Below, piece after piece: positions 24,901 through 37,800 of a stretch of 64,000 nucleotides of DNA (position 1 is the first letter of the stretch; the number at the start of each line of letters is the position of its first letter). The notes beneath the pieces were generated by a model. It was not told where the DNA came from. It searched no databases and saw only the letters and a list, made by a program, of their open reading frames with translations. Origin of the DNA: Lumnitzera littorea (Eukaryota > Streptophyta > Magnoliopsida > Myrtales > Combretaceae); NCBI GenBank assembly GCA_024138015.1, contig JAMXBB010000007.1, forward strand, positions 86,976,482-87,040,481. The letters run 5' to 3'. The translations under genes were made by a program, and so were the position numbers.

Positions 24901-27145
24901 TTATTTCCCTCTCTTTCTTTCTTTGAAAAAGAAAAACACAGTAGATATGAAAAAAAAGAAAACAGTGGAGGGGGCTTTAGTTTTTAAAAGATACACATAC
25001 ACAGCAAATGGAAGACCCACTTTGGACAGACCACACATCCTCTCTCTCTCTCTACTTCACTTACTCTCCCTCTACCATTTGATTTCTCTCTCTTTGAAAT
25101 TGGTCTTTCTCTCTCACTGTCGGATCTATCTCTCTCTCTCTTACACTCCTAAGCTTTTCCCCTCTCCACAAACACTGCACGCTAGCTACCCAAACCCATG
25201 GCCACGACATGTACGGTGCACGCACATACTAAACCTACACCATACGGATTACGGACACTACCTTCTCGACCTAATTCTCCCTTACCACCATTGTCTCTTC
25301 ACCGCACAACCCTAATACCTATACATACAGCCCACTTCCTCTCTCTCTCTTGACTGACCCTTACTCCCTCTTGCTACCTTCTCTTTCAACTGTACAATAG
25401 CCACCACCGCTACATACAACCCATTCTCTCTTGCTCTCAATTGTGAACCACCCTTTCCCCGATCCTCTCTTGCTCTTGTCGTGTAACCCTCGACCTATAC
25501 TTGACCTTGCTATGATCTGCAATAGTCTACAAACTGCAGCACAACCCTCGACCAAACTACTACCCATACACGAAACCTATGAGTCGTTCACACATGACTA
25601 ACCCCCAAACTGCACACACACACAACGACTTATCACTGTGACAACAACATAACCCCCCTATCATGAACCCATACATCACTACTACTCCTTTTAGTTACCA
25701 CCGAAACATCGACCACCACCGGACCACCACCGAACCACCACTTTAAGTAGTAGCATTTAGGCAAACCCTTAGTTTCTAATAGATTAGCCATAAAAGTGGC
25801 TTTTCTCACTCGATTCGGTGCTTGAAACCACCCTAGCCGCATCTAGGAGTAGTTGTTGTATGCGACCCGATCTACGACCTACATCTGACTCACGCTCCAA
25901 ATCTAACCCAATCGATGGAGCTTCGATCTGACCCACAGCCCACTGATCGACCCATACTCAACTACTCCAATCCGAATCCTTATAGGTTTGAGTTTGGCCC
26001 TTTTAATAATTATTGTTGTTTTTATTTTATTTTATTTATTTATTTTATTTTATTTCATTTATGTAGTTTATTGTAATTTAAAAATAAAGAAAAATAAAAA
26101 GAAAAAAGAAAAAAGAAGAAGAACAAAAAAAAAAGAAAAGAAAAAGAGAAAAAAAAATATAGTTTATTTATTTGTTATTTTTCTTAGTTTAATAGATAAA
26201 ATAAAATAAATAAATAAATAAAAAGAAGTAAAAAGTAAATAATAAATAAAATAAAATATTTGAGCAAAATAAAATTCATTTTACCATTTAGAAAAACATA
26301 TTTTTCAAATAAACAAAAATAAAACAAATCCTTTCCAAATTATAGTACTTTAGATTTTTCAAAAATAAACTAATTTAGGACTCTTAGAAAATTTCTTCAA
26401 ATAAAATCAAAATGGATAAAAATATAAACTCGATAGTTTTTCGAAAATTAAAATTAAATCAACCTGCTATGTTTTTTGTAAACGAACTACGAAAGTTTGA
26501 TCACGAATAGCGGGTACGTTGATACTTGTATGTCAATACGGGGTGACTTAAAATATAGAAAGTTTTATTTTTTTCCATTTTTAGATATTTATGTACATTG
26601 ATCAATTTAGTTGCGTATATTATAATAAATTGTTTTAGAAATTAAAAAGGGTATATTTGAAAAGCGAGGTTAAATTCGGAAAGTTAAAAAGTGGTATCCG
26701 TGTAAGGTTTAATAAATTAGCCCTTGAATCTAAATCTCTGGTTTTAAAAAAGCCATATTTATAAATTGGTTTTTTAATCGATAGACCGGTGGCTAAGTTA
26801 TAACCAATTCATCTAATTGGTTATAACTTAACCCATTTTCCTGACTCTGGTCGGGTAGCAACTCTAAATCTTTTCAAGTTGAAAAAAAAATAGTTTTTTT
26901 TTTAAACCCTAGTCGATTATCAATATTAAACGAGTAGGGTTTAGTACCGATTGGCTTAGAGAAGACCTAATTTTTAGTACCTATTAAGTATTTTGTATAT
27001 ATATATATATAGGTATTTATGTACATATTATATATATATATATATATCTATATTCATATACATATTCATGTAAACCATATATATATGTATTTACTCATAT
27101 ACTCATATTTCTAAGAAAAGTAGTAATATATGTATACATATCTAT

Positions 27146-27186
<41 letters not shown>

Positions 27187-28485
27187 GAACAAAATCTTCA
27201 AAAGTGATGGATTAAATATTCAAAATTAATATATTTACATAAAGCTTTTAAATCCTTACACTTAAATACATGCTATGTATATTAAGAACAAGATGAAACA
27301 AAATATACCAAGAAATTATATAAAACATACTTTTACATAAAGAATTATTACTAATATTATGGAAGGTAACTATAGTTACTTACCTTATTATTGATTTAGT
27401 GAATAACTCCCCTCTTAATCACTCCTTTTAAGTGTTGAAGATTAGGTAGTTCAGTGTTATATTTGGAAGTTAGGAAGGTAAATGAGAAATGTAAGAAAGT
27501 GAGGGAAGAAGATGGGGGAAAATGTAGGTGTATGTGTTGGTCAAATGGGGAGGGAAAAGTGGGTTATATATGTGTGTAAATTGAAGACAAATTAAGAAAA
27601 TCGAAGAAGATTCTAGGCTCCACATGTTACTCACGGCAAGAAGAAAAAAATAAGAAGAAAAAGAAAAGGAAAACATAAGATAAGAGAATTAAATGCAATT
27701 GATAAAAGAATTTAATGCACTTGATAAGGACATGTTGACTTGGTCAAACGTTCACTTGATCAACTCCTAAAATATTATATGTATTATACATAAATAGTTT
27801 GGAAATAAAAAGAAAATAGAGAAAGAAAAATGAAGTAAGAGGAAAAATAGTAAATCAAATGTAACAAATAAAAAAAACATATATTAGAATTTCTTTACAT
27901 ATTTCTAATGCTAAAAATAATATTTAGAGTAATAAATAGTATAACTATAAGATAAATTATAAATCATGTTATTAATATTTACTACATACTGTTTAAATAA
28001 CAAATAAATGTCTAAATTAATATTATACTAACTTATCTATATAAATGTAAGGTTAATATTAATTATAAAATAATATTATAAGTTTTAATGAATTAATTTG
28101 GTATTTTTACTTTTATAAGCATTTAGAAATTATCTCTAATTATTCACTAGGGATTTTATGTAATTTGGCATATTGTTCAATTATTTGGCTAAATTAAGGT
28201 TTTATTGTTTTCATAATAAATTGATACATTTATAAGCTTAAAATTTAAGTTTGAGAGTTTTTATCATATTTGAGTAAAATCTCTAATATTTACTCATATC
28301 TAAAGTTTAGGATCTTTATATGCAATTAGGGTTTTAATCAGTATTTTAGAGTTTTTCTTATTAAAGTAGTTTAAAGTTTATAATTTAAATAAAATTTTTA
28401 ATTTATACAGTCTTATTGACTCATAAAGTTATCTAGATTATTTAGATTTAGTTTAAGATTCACACTACAATTTACAAAGTTTATA
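21989..28485 (-). mobile_element. solo LTR D (reverse orientation), containing solo LTR C
   Basis: The insert is flanked by an exact 5-bp TSD, gcttc (21984-21988 and 28486-28490), in the middle of the A repeat array. Its ends TATTATGATCC and AAAGTTTATA are decayed TG...CA ends. Without LTR C it is about 3.8 kb and has no gag or pol. On the minus strand a TATA (ACATATATAACCC) lies at about 27561-27573, so it is most likely a large gypsy LTR in minus orientation. TA-rich microsatellite blocks at 23930-24290 and 26990-27185 flank LTR C. Confidence 0.75.
24287..26976 (+). mobile_element. solo LTR C, Ogre/Tat type, inside D
   Basis: It starts TATAAACACCTAATTTTTG, the decayed TGTAGACACC start shared with elements A and B. 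It carries the same order of landmarks: the CCTAAATTAG tract, a GGTTCGAAGCTC word near 24727 (B: GGGTTCGAGTCTTAGC), a CT-rich block at 25040-25150, and GTCGGGTAGCAACTC near 26854 (B: GTCGAGTGGCGACTC). No second LTR or coding interior exists, so it is solo. Flanks atacc and gtacc may be the TSD, but the right edge is uncertain by tens of bases. Confidence 0.7.
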
Positions 28486-28490
28486 GCTTC

Positions 28491-28816
28491 CCTTCATCAA
28501 TCTCTCTTTAAGGTCTTTAACAAGCCCATAAGACATTTTCCTTCATCAATTTTTCTTAGGGTCCTAACGAACTCATAGGGCGCTTCCCTTCATTAATTTC
28601 TCTTTAGGTTCTTAGCAAGCCCATAAAGTACTTTTCTTCATCAATATCTCTTTAAGGTCTTTAGCAAGCCCATAGAGCACCTCCCTTCATCAATCTTTAT
28701 GTAGGGTCTTAGTAAGCCTATAGGGCACTTTTTTTTACTAATTTCACTTTTAGTAAGCTCATAGGGCGCCTTTTTTCATTAATCTCTCTTTAGGTTCTTA
28801 GTGAGCCCATAGGGTG
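28491..28816 (+). repeat. element A 3' repeat array, middle block (about 48-bp period)
   Basis: Seven units with the phrase TTTAGGTTCTTAGCAAGCCC, then ATAGGGCACTTCCCTTCATC, at about 28510, 28557, 28606, 28652, 28703, 28751 and 28793. It ends in gggtg (28812-28816), the left TSD copy of element B. Confidence 0.88.
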
Positions 28817-29804
28817 TATAGACACCTAATTTTTGCCCCTTAATAGTCTTAATCTTTATTGTTACGAAAAGGGTCCTAATTAAAAAAAATTAAAAAATAA
28901 AAAATAAAAAAAATTAATTAACAAAAAATGAAAATACCAAAAAAATAAGAAAAGAAAAAATTATAAAAATTTCGTAGATTTTTAGGAAGTAATTTATGTT
29001 AGGAATATTTAGTTATAGTGATTAGTTTTAGTTTAGTTAAAAATTTTATTTTAGGGATTTAGATAGTTTAAATATAATTTAATTTTAATGAATGTCAAGG
29101 CATAGGCCAGCGGCCTAACGAATAAGTAGTGGAGTGTTTGGGGTGGATTTAGTTGGAGGTCATGGGTTCGAGTCTTAGCAGGTACCTATATCTTTATTTT
29201 TCTATCTTTGCAGAAGAAAGATTTAAAATTGGATTCATATCTAATTAAATTATGTGAATTTAGTTAAATCAAATTTGAATTAAATTTAAATTTGGTTTAA
29301 TGGTCATCAAATCAGATACGATAGATATGATAGGATTTAATTTGGACTTTATAAAAGAAAAACAACAACGGGAAAAAGGGCGGCTTCAGAAAAATCTGAA
29401 AATCTGTTTCATCTAAAAATCTGCTTCATCCAAAATCTGCTACTGTAATTCGACCCAGATGATCAGCTAACCCCAACATGCAGCAGTAGCAACGATTCAT
29501 CGCAATTCATCGAGCATCAGCACTGTCCACATGCACAACACACCACACAGTAGCAGCGACTCATTACGGTTCATCGAGCATCAGCATTGTCCACATACAC
29601 AACATGCCATGCAGCAGCAGCAGCGACTCATCGCAGTTCATCGACCATCAACACTGTCGACACGCAATACACCATCCATGCTGTTGCATGAAGACTTTAC
29701 CCCACCCTCCACTTCCAGACTAATCTGCAGAGCTAACGTCTTCTTGACACATACAACTTCGCTGTTGCGCGTGTGAACTTCCCTTACGACTCTCACACCA
29801 TCCA
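28817..29804 (+). repeat. element B 5' LTR, 3' part deleted
   Basis: It matches 40438-41369 closely, including the CCAGCGGCCTAACG block (29108), TATA box (29350-29357), CT and CAG-rich leader and TCTCACACCATCCA. It then leaves the LTR at about 29804 and continues directly in leader sequence. The 3' LTR runs about 1.3 kb further, so the LTR 3' part, the primer site and the first part of the leader are missing. Confidence 0.88.
29350..29357 (+). promoter_or_regulatory. TATA box of element B 5' LTR
   Basis: TATAAAAG preceded by TTTGGACTT; the same word is kept in the 3' LTR at 40930-40937. The position about 530 bp into the LTR fits the U3/R border. Confidence 0.6.
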
Positions 29805-30027
29805 CGTATGTAAGCTTTGGATGATGTGGGGTAACCACCTTCCGGGGCCGATTGGGCTACCTCTCTCAAGTTCAGATGCGACCACAGAATCGTTGCTTTG
29901 AAAAATGTAGTGGTTGCAGAACTTGAGGACCTTTAGAACCCACCCTTTATATTACATGAAAACTTCTTCAAAAATCACAAGAACCTATGACGTAGCGAAC
30001 CTAAATTGATAAGGGCAGTTATGAAGT

Positions 30028-30083
30028 TGTAATTGTAATTGTAATCGTAATCGTAATCGTAATCGTAATCGTAATCGTAATCT
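30028..30083 (+). repeat. (TAATCG)n/(TAATTG)n microsatellite
   Basis: About nine hexamer units, first TAATTG and then TAATCG, in the leader of element B just before ORF1. The short form TGTAATTGTAATTTTAATTT recurs right before the ORF1 start. Confidence 0.95.
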
Positions 30084-30160
30084 TCCCTTGTAAATAATTT
30101 ATAATAATTTCATGTAAAGTTTAGAATGCATTGTAATTGTAATTTTAATTTTGATTAGTC

Positions 30161-31553
30161 ATGGCTAGACTAAGTCAAGGGACTTTTGAAGACATTCATG
30201 TCCACCTACCGCATTGGCTACAGAAGCTGCTTCAAACTTGGTTTCGACTCTTTAGCCTAGATAAACAGGAGTTTATTAAGAACAAGATTGGGCCCATCCT
30301 CTCTCTACAGAAGATCCCTGTGAACATCACTCTTGTGCGGGCCTTGCTCCACCTTTGGGAGCCCGAATCCACCAGTTTTTGTATGGGCCTACATCAGCTA
30401 AGCCTAACTGTAGAAGAATACTCCCAATTGTTATGGGCTCTTACAATCACAGATGATATTTATGTCCCAGACTTGGAAGCTGTAGCACCAAAGATCTTCA
30501 ACAAGTTGCTAGGAATCAGAAAAACCGAAATAAACCGGGTTCTAAATCAAGGAAAGACCATTCGATTAGAGGATGTCATGGACTAGTTTTCTACTTAATT
30601 GAAGCACAGAGAAAAACGCGAGGTTTTTTGTGCAAATTTAGAAGCATGGCACCAGTACCGGGTCAATGCTTTTATACTGGTAGTCTTCAATACTATCATG
30701 TTCCTTAATGAAAGACGTCGAGTCCATTTCAAAATTGCAGAACTCGTAGCTCAATTCCTCGACGGGAAATCATACGTCCTAGCCCTTTTGGCCGAGCAGA
30801 TCCGGTCACTAAACCATCTCAAGAAAAAGAAACGAGGAGATCTGAAAACTAATATGGTCCTACTGGTGGTTTGGTTCGTTAGCTACATGAGAAGTTACCA
30901 GCTTGATTTTAATCGAGCTGAGCTTACTCAATAATATGATCTCATCAAATCTTTTGGAGAAAGAATCGAGCTGCCAAAAAATATAGCTAGCCGCTACTGG
31001 GTCTAATACTTTCAGAGTATGAAAGCGGAAGAGTTGTTGTTGACACCCAGGTGGTTTGCAAGCAAGGAAGTGATAAGAGGATGTGGAGACTTTAAAGCGG
31101 TTCCTTTGCACCGCATACGTCTCAACCAACGGACTTATTGAGGACATAATCCCCAGACCATCATTAGAAGCTATCTCGTTAGACTTCCTTAACCCCGGCA
31201 TGACGATGGTTGATAAACTAACCAAGCTTCAGAGCATCCGAGCTCTTTGGTGTACAAGAAAGACCACCCCTACCATTAGAGGGATAACAGCCAGGAGCCA
31301 GACAACCAAAGGATTTCTTTATCACTAACTAAAAGGGTTGAAAGATATAAAAGACAACAAAGAGAAGGGGGAAGTTCAAGCTGAACTAGAGATGACGAGT
31401 GAAAGAGAGCAGGAGTTGGAAAGCCGTTACAAGGAGTATCATCAGAAGATAAAGGCATTAGAAGAACAACTGAAGAGGACTAAGGGCAAAGAAGAGCAAG
31501 CTCCCGTGATCCAAAAGAAGAGAAGGATGCAAGATAAGCTTACTAGTCACTAG
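30161..31553 (+). pseudogene. Ogre ORF1 (extra protein before gag), interrupted
   Basis: It starts MARLSQGTFEDIH at the first ATG after the leader. The N-terminal part (30161-30934) contains LVRALLHLWEPESTSF and LSLTVEEYSQLL, the type of domain found in Ogre ORF1 and in plant-mobile-domain-like proteins. In-frame stops occur at about 30584 and 30932, then the frame shifts before 31083. The C-terminal part (31338-31553) is a strongly charged coiled coil with repeated Glu/Lys. The role of this protein in Ogre elements is not established. Assignment rests on position before gag and overall form. Confidence 0.72.
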
Positions 31554-31886
31554 GAGATTAAATTTTAGATTTTAGGTTTTTATGTTTTCATTAGAATTCG
31601 TTTTTTATGAACAGAATAAAAGATGTAAAGCTTCATAATTGCAAAAATTAATAAAAGATAATTAGGTTTTGCCACATCAAAAGGTTCTCCCCAGTTCTTG
31701 ATTTTTCATTTCACTCGTGTGACATGCATTTTGTGTTTGTACGATTAACAACCTTTTTTTAGGAAAATGTAATATGTACTAACCCTTTGTTGAGTTGTTC
31801 AATAACAAATCAAGTAAAATTTCAAGATAGCTCCCAAACGTCAAGTCTTTCAAAGAAGTCCGATTAGAACCCGTTCCCAGACCAGG

Positions 31887-33495
31887 ATGGCCACCACTCA
31901 AGGAAATGATGGAGACCCTGAGATCAATGATCCCTTCGAACTAAGGTATCGTTCCATAGAAAGGGCTATAGAAAAGATGGCAAAACAAATGAGTTTCCTA
32001 GCAGATAGCATTGCTTTGCTGCAAGCTATAGCACCGGCTAATGAAGAAGGTTCCAAAACCCGTTATGGGAAGAATACACAAGCTCCTGAAGCAGAACATG
32101 AATATCAAAAAGACCCATTCGAGTCAGAAGGAATTTACCCGAAAGATAACCCAACCTTCGAGCCTAATATGTATGTGGCCCTAAGACCTGTCGACCATGG
32201 GCCAAGTACGAACAGCTTGAAAGAACTAGAAAAGAAATTGACACAATAGATTGTTGAGAAGATGAAGGCATTCGTAGGGTGTGATGGATTTGAACAAGCA
32301 GGGATAACGGAGTTTTCCGTGTATGACACGGGATCATACCTTAAGAAGTTTAAGGTACCGGAATTCGAAAAGTATAACGGGACGGGTTGCCCCAAGCTTC
32401 ACACTAGGTTATATGTCAGGAAGATGGGTAAATATGTTCAGTACGATCCACTCATGGTACAGACATTTCAGGATAGCTTGATCGGATCGGCCCTAACTTG
32501 GTATGGCCAGCTTGATTTGAATCAAATAAATATATGGGAGAAACTTGCTTAAGCATTTTATGAACAATATAAATCCAATGTGGAAGTAGCCTTAACTATG
32601 ATGGACTTGGTTGCCCTACGGAAGAAGAATAATGAATCGTTTAAAGAATACGGTCAAAGATGGAGATCCTTAGCTACAAGAATCTTTACTCCAACGATTG
32701 AGAAAGAGCTTACATCGGCTTTCATTAACACCTTGGAGAAGGCCCTATTTCTCCCATCTCATCGAGCAGGCTTCATTTAGTTTTGCTGAAGTAGTAGCGG
32801 CCGGGTGTAGGATTGAAAGTGCCGTCTCTTCCAATAAGCTGCAAGACCCAGCAGATAGAAGACCACTAGCGTCATCATCTGGTCTTAAACCAGCCACCAG
32901 CAAGCCTAAAGAATCTATAGTTGGTATAGTAAATTTAAATGGTAGACTAAATGCTTAAGTCACTTTTAGGGAAAATCCACCTCCCGCCCAGCAACAGCAC
33001 AGAGATTAGTTTCAAACTAACAAGACTTATAGGCAATTTACCAAGATACTAGTCCCTTTGAGTCAAGTCTTCGAGAAGTTGCGAAGGGATAATTTGATAT
33101 GGTACGAACTCCCTAGCGATCGATATCGATCGAGATTCTTTGACCCCACAGTAAAGTGCGAATACCACTGTGGACAAGTAGGGCATTCGACTAATGCATG
33201 CTAGAGACTGAGGAATAAGATTCAGGACTTGATAGATGAAGGATCAGTACAGTTGGATTTTGTGGAAGCCCCGGTTCCTAATGTTAACAATAATCCCTTA
33301 CCTAACCATGGGCCGATGATTGGTATGATTTTTGATGATAGTGCTGTTAATGTCATTGATTCAGATAAGAAGCCTAAGGTTTTTGAGTTTTATACTGGCA
33401 ACCAGACTCCAAAAGTAAAGAGGTACACATTTCATGTACCGTTGCCACTAGAAAATTACAATGCTGCTCCATTTAACTATCACCTAGTAAATTAA
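31887..33495 (+). pseudogene. element B gag, interrupted
   Basis: It starts MATTQGNDGDPEIND. An N-terminal helical part (31887-32249) is followed by the capsid core (32262-32780) with YLKKFKVPEFEKYNGTGCPK and ALTWYGQLD. Stops fall at about 32247 and 32550, and a frameshift at about 32740 moves it into the frame used by the protease. A zinc knuckle near 33160-33205 reads CEYHCGQVGHSTNAC, with a stop just after. Gag would package element RNA in virus-like particles. It continues into the protease in the same frame. Confidence 0.88.
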
Positions 33496-33579
33496 GTGAA
33501 ACTAGGTCCTCTGGTAGGGGGCATTACTTGATCGGGAAATATTTATCACCTAAGAGAGGAACATAGGAGGAAGGTCACA

Positions 33580-34650
33580 TTGGGAGAATCAAATGATAAG
33601 ATGGTGGCCGAACGCATTGAGGGGCTATCGATCTTTACCAAAATGATCAGGTCAAGTGAGTATAAGATCATGGATCAACTCAGTAAGACTCCTGCACAAA
33701 TATCGTTGATGGGCCTGTTAATCGCGTCTGAACCACATAGGGAGGCTTTGTTTCGTACTTTAAATGAGGTGAAGGTCCCTAGGGAGATTCTAACTGAGAA
33801 GATGGGACTGGTTACTAATTCGATCCTCGTAATAGATCAAATTTCATTTTCAACTGAAGAATTGGGCGAAGAAGGGAACAAACATACAAAGCTACTCTTT
33901 ATCATGGTAAGGAGTAATGACATAATTATCACCAGGGTGCTCATTGACAACGGATCGTCGCTGAATGTCTGCCCACTCGCCACCTTGGATTTGCTGGGCA
34001 TTGACAAATCTACAATTAAGCCTTCTTCCACAACAGTCAGGGCCTTTGATGGTTCTAGAAGAGAAATTATAGGGGAGATTGATTTATCTGTGAGTATTGG
34101 CTCTCAGCACTTTACTATTTGATTCCAAGTCATGGACATTCTAAGATCTTTCAATCTACTTTTGGGAAGACCTTAGATTCATACAATAGGGGCCATACCT
34201 TTGAGCTTACACAAAAAATTGAAGTTCATCTCCAACGCCCAGGTGATTACAATTCTAGGAGATCAAGATTATGAAATCTACAAGGAGAAGGCTATACCCT
34301 ACATAGGAAGTAAGGGACAATAGGAGATGGGTTTACAAATGTTTGAAGAAGTGAACATGATTACCGGTCCCGGCAGAAAGGATGATGGAAGCAAGGGATT
34401 CAAGGAAGGCCAGATCGGCACCTACGGCCTTGGTTACAATCCTTCCCCAGCGGAAGAATTCCAGAAAAAGCAAGCAAGGGGCAAGAGAGATAACAAATTA
34501 TACCATGCTTCGATGACCTTTCCACCACTAGCTGAGACGTTCATATGGGAAGAGACTCAAGCCCAAGAATATGACAAAGAAGGATCAACACACTCGCCGC
34601 CCAAGTTCCAGCATCATTTGAACAACTGGTTCTCTATCCCGGCGAATTGA
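33580..34650 (+). pseudogene. element B aspartic protease and linker
   Basis: The retroviral-type protease motif VLIDNGSSLNVCPL lies at about 33938-33979, with the catalytic Asp kept and the second conserved block TTVRAFDGSRREIIGEIDL at 34033-34089. Stops follow at about 34123 and 34321. A linker frame (34327-34650) with GLGYNPSPAEEF leads to the probable intron. It shares the reading frame of the C-terminal gag, as in Ogre, where gag and protease form one ORF. Confidence 0.85.
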
Positions 34651-34878
34651 AACAGGTCTTCCCTAGGGTAAAGGGGTGACCCATAGTTAGTATTTTCTAA
34701 ATTTTTATTTTCAATAGTCATCGTTTTAAATGTATCGTTAAACCTTTCTTCAAAATTAGTTAGGCCTTTATCTCATTTGAGACCATACTTCCATTTATTC
34801 AATGAAATCTTAGTTCGTTTCTTTCCTATGTTGCTCTCTTTTGTTTACATACACTTTTTTTCATGCATTCTCACTTAG
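34651..34878 (+). other. probable Ogre intron between protease and RT
   Basis: The T-rich stretch ends in TGCATTCTCACTTAG at 34864-34878, a good 3' splice site, and RT-frame coding begins right after with ATTCAATGAACC. The donor is less certain: GGTAAAGG near 34668 or CAGGTCTT near 34650. Ogre elements are known to carry an intron here that joins the protease and RT frames. The frame change across the gap (frame 1 to frame 2) fits that role. Confidence 0.6.
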
Positions 34879-37800
34879 ATTCAATGAACCAAGTGAAAAC
34901 CAGGAATACCTCGCGCAAGTAGAAAATGAGAATATCAATATCGCTTTCGGCCCTACTGGGTTAATCGTCGAGGGCAATGTCGATGACCACAGTAATATAT
35001 AAGAGAAATGACAAAAACATGAATTGGATTGAATTACTATTGATGAACCTATTGAGACAATTAATGTGGGGAATGAAGAAAATCCTAGGAATTTAAAAGT
35101 TGGGGCGAGTTTAAAAGAGAAACAAAATACAGAAATGATTACATTGTTAGCTGAGTATCAAGACATGTTTGCTTGGTCGTATGAAGATATGCTTGGGTTG
35201 GACCCGTCGATTGTAGTCTACTGTTTACCTATACAAGAGGACGTCAAACCAAAAAAGAAAAAATTAAGGAGATTTCGAACTGATGTCTTGCTAAAAATTA
35301 AAGAAGAAGTGAAGAAATTACTGGAGGTTGGATTCATTGAAGTATCGGATTACCCGGAATGGGTAGCTAATATTGTTCCAGTAATGAAGAAGAATGGGAA
35401 AGTTAGAGTGTGTGTAGACTTCCAAGATCTCAACCAGGCAACGCCTAAAGATAATTTTCCATTGCCTCACATTGATGTCTTGGTGGATAACACCGTTGGA
35501 AATCATCTATTCTCTTTCATGGATGGTTTTTCGGGATATAATTAGATTCGAATGTCCGAAGAGGATAAGACAAAAACGACTTTTATTACAACTTGGGGAA
35601 TATTTTGCTATAAGGTGATGTCGTTTGGGCTGAAGAATGCAAGCGCAACATATCAGAGGGCCATGGTTGCAATTTTTCATGATATGATGCATAAAGAAAT
35701 AGAAGTGTATGTTGATGATATGATTGCAAAATCCAAAGAGGAGGAAGATCACTTAGAAAACCTGTAAAAGTTGTTTGATAGGTTGAGGAAGTACCACTTG
35801 AAATTAAATCCAGAGAAATGTACCTTTGGTGTGACGTTAGGAAAATTGTTGGGGTTTATAGTCAGCCAAAGAGGTATTGAAGTCAATCTTGATAAGGCCA
35901 AAGCTATAATTAACATGCCTCCTCCACAAATGCTTAAGGAAGTGTAAGGATTGCTGGGTTGTTTAAATTACATAGCCCGATTCATTTCACAGTTAACAAA
36001 CAAATGCCACCCTCTTTTTAAGTTGTTAAAGAAGAATGCAAAGATCAACTGGAATGAGGAATGCGAAGAGGCTTTCATAAAAATCAAAGAATACCTCATG
36101 AAACCTCCAGTGTTGGTAGCTCCTAAACCTGGAAAGCCATTGTTCTTGTACCTGACCATAATGTCGAAATCCATGGGATTCGTGCTTGGCCAGAAGGATG
36201 AAGAAGGGAAAGAGTGAGTTGTTTACTATCTAAGCAAGAAGTTTACAAAAGGAGAGCAAAAATACTCAGAAGCCGAAAGAACATGTTGTGTATTAGTTTG
36301 GGTTATGCATCGACTCATACAATACACATTATATTATCAGATTGAGTTGATAACACAATATGATCCTTTGAAATACTTAGCTGAAAAACTAGCTCTCATT
36401 AGTAGAGTTTCAAAGTGGCAGATGTTGTTGGCAGAATTTGACATTAAATATGTGAGCCAAAGTTTAATCAAGGGGCAAGCTTTAGCAAATCAGTTAACAG
36501 AGAATCCTTCTGAAGATACCCTTCAAGGAGCATGGGTTGAGTTTCCCGATGAAAACATCCTAGTAGCGGGAAATGATTCTAATGGTGAAATAGTGGAAAA
36601 ATCTTTAAGGTGGAAAATGTTCTTTGCCGGAGCAGCCAATGTGTCTAGATGTGGAGTAGGGGCAATTTTGGTATCACCTGGAGGTACACAGTTTCCAATG
36701 GCTGTAAGATTGGTTTTCCCATGTACCAATAACATTGCAGAATATGAGGCGCGTATTTTGGGGCTCAAAATCGCATTGTTTAAGGAGATACGGGAATTAC
36801 AGGTGTATGGAGATTCTTCATTGATTATAGGCCAAGCTCGGGGTGAGTATAAGACGAAAGACCCCAAATTAGTGCCTTATTGCCAACACTTAGCCGAGTT
36901 GATAACCAAGTTTAAAAAGATTACCTTTGTGTACGTACTAAGGGTTCAAAACCAATTTGCCGATGCTCTTGCTATTTTGGCATCAATAATTCAGATATCA
37001 AAAGGAGTGGAGATTCAGCCACTTAAAATTGAAATTGAGGAAAAGCCTACTTTTTGTTTGGCAATGGAAAGTTCATGTGGCGAAAAGCTTTGGTATCATG
37101 ATATCAAAATATTTTTACAACGTGGTACGTACCCCGAAGGAGCAGAGAGGAAGGACAAAAAATTGATTAGAAGATTGGCGGCTTAGTACTTAATGAGTGA
37201 TTCTACGTTGTACCGACAATCGTTTGACTGTACGCTTTTACGATGTGTAAACGGGAAAAAGGTAGAGATGCTGATGAAAGAAGTGCACGAGGGAGTATGT
37301 GACCCCCACATGAATGGCTACATGCTTGCCAAGAAAATCATGAGGATGGGATATTGTTGGTCAACTGTAGAAGCGGATTGTATTGCACATGTTAGACGCT
37401 GCCATTTGTACCAGATCTATGTGAATAGGATAAATGCTCTACCTCAAGAGTTGCATACACTATCAGCACCATGGCCATTTTTTATGGGGGGAATAGATAT
37501 CATTGGCCCAATCACTCCAAAAGCATCTAACGGGCACCGATTTATATTGATAGCTATTGATTATTTCACTAAGTGGATTGAAGTCTCATCCTACTCTAGT
37601 GTGACGAAGGGAATAGTGGTCAAGTTCATCAGGAGAGACATACTGGCTTGGTATGGTACGCCAGAAACAATTATTACTGACAACGGTACGAATCTGAATA
37701 ATAAATTGATGCCCGAGTTATGCTGACACTTCAGGATCATTCATAGAAATTCTACTCCTTATCGGCCCCAAATGAATGGAGCCATGGAAGCAGCCAATAA

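Noticed and set aside
24845..25315. 156-codon open frame (+)
   Set aside because: It lies in the CT-rich part of solo LTR C, is low-complexity (Leu/Ser/His runs) and has no domain. Comparable frames occur by chance in the related LTRs.
25988..26209. Lys/Phe-rich open frames in A/T runs (also 14147-14401, 14282-14479, 24010-24299)
   Set aside because: They are translations of poly-A/poly-T and TA-repeat DNA in LTRs.
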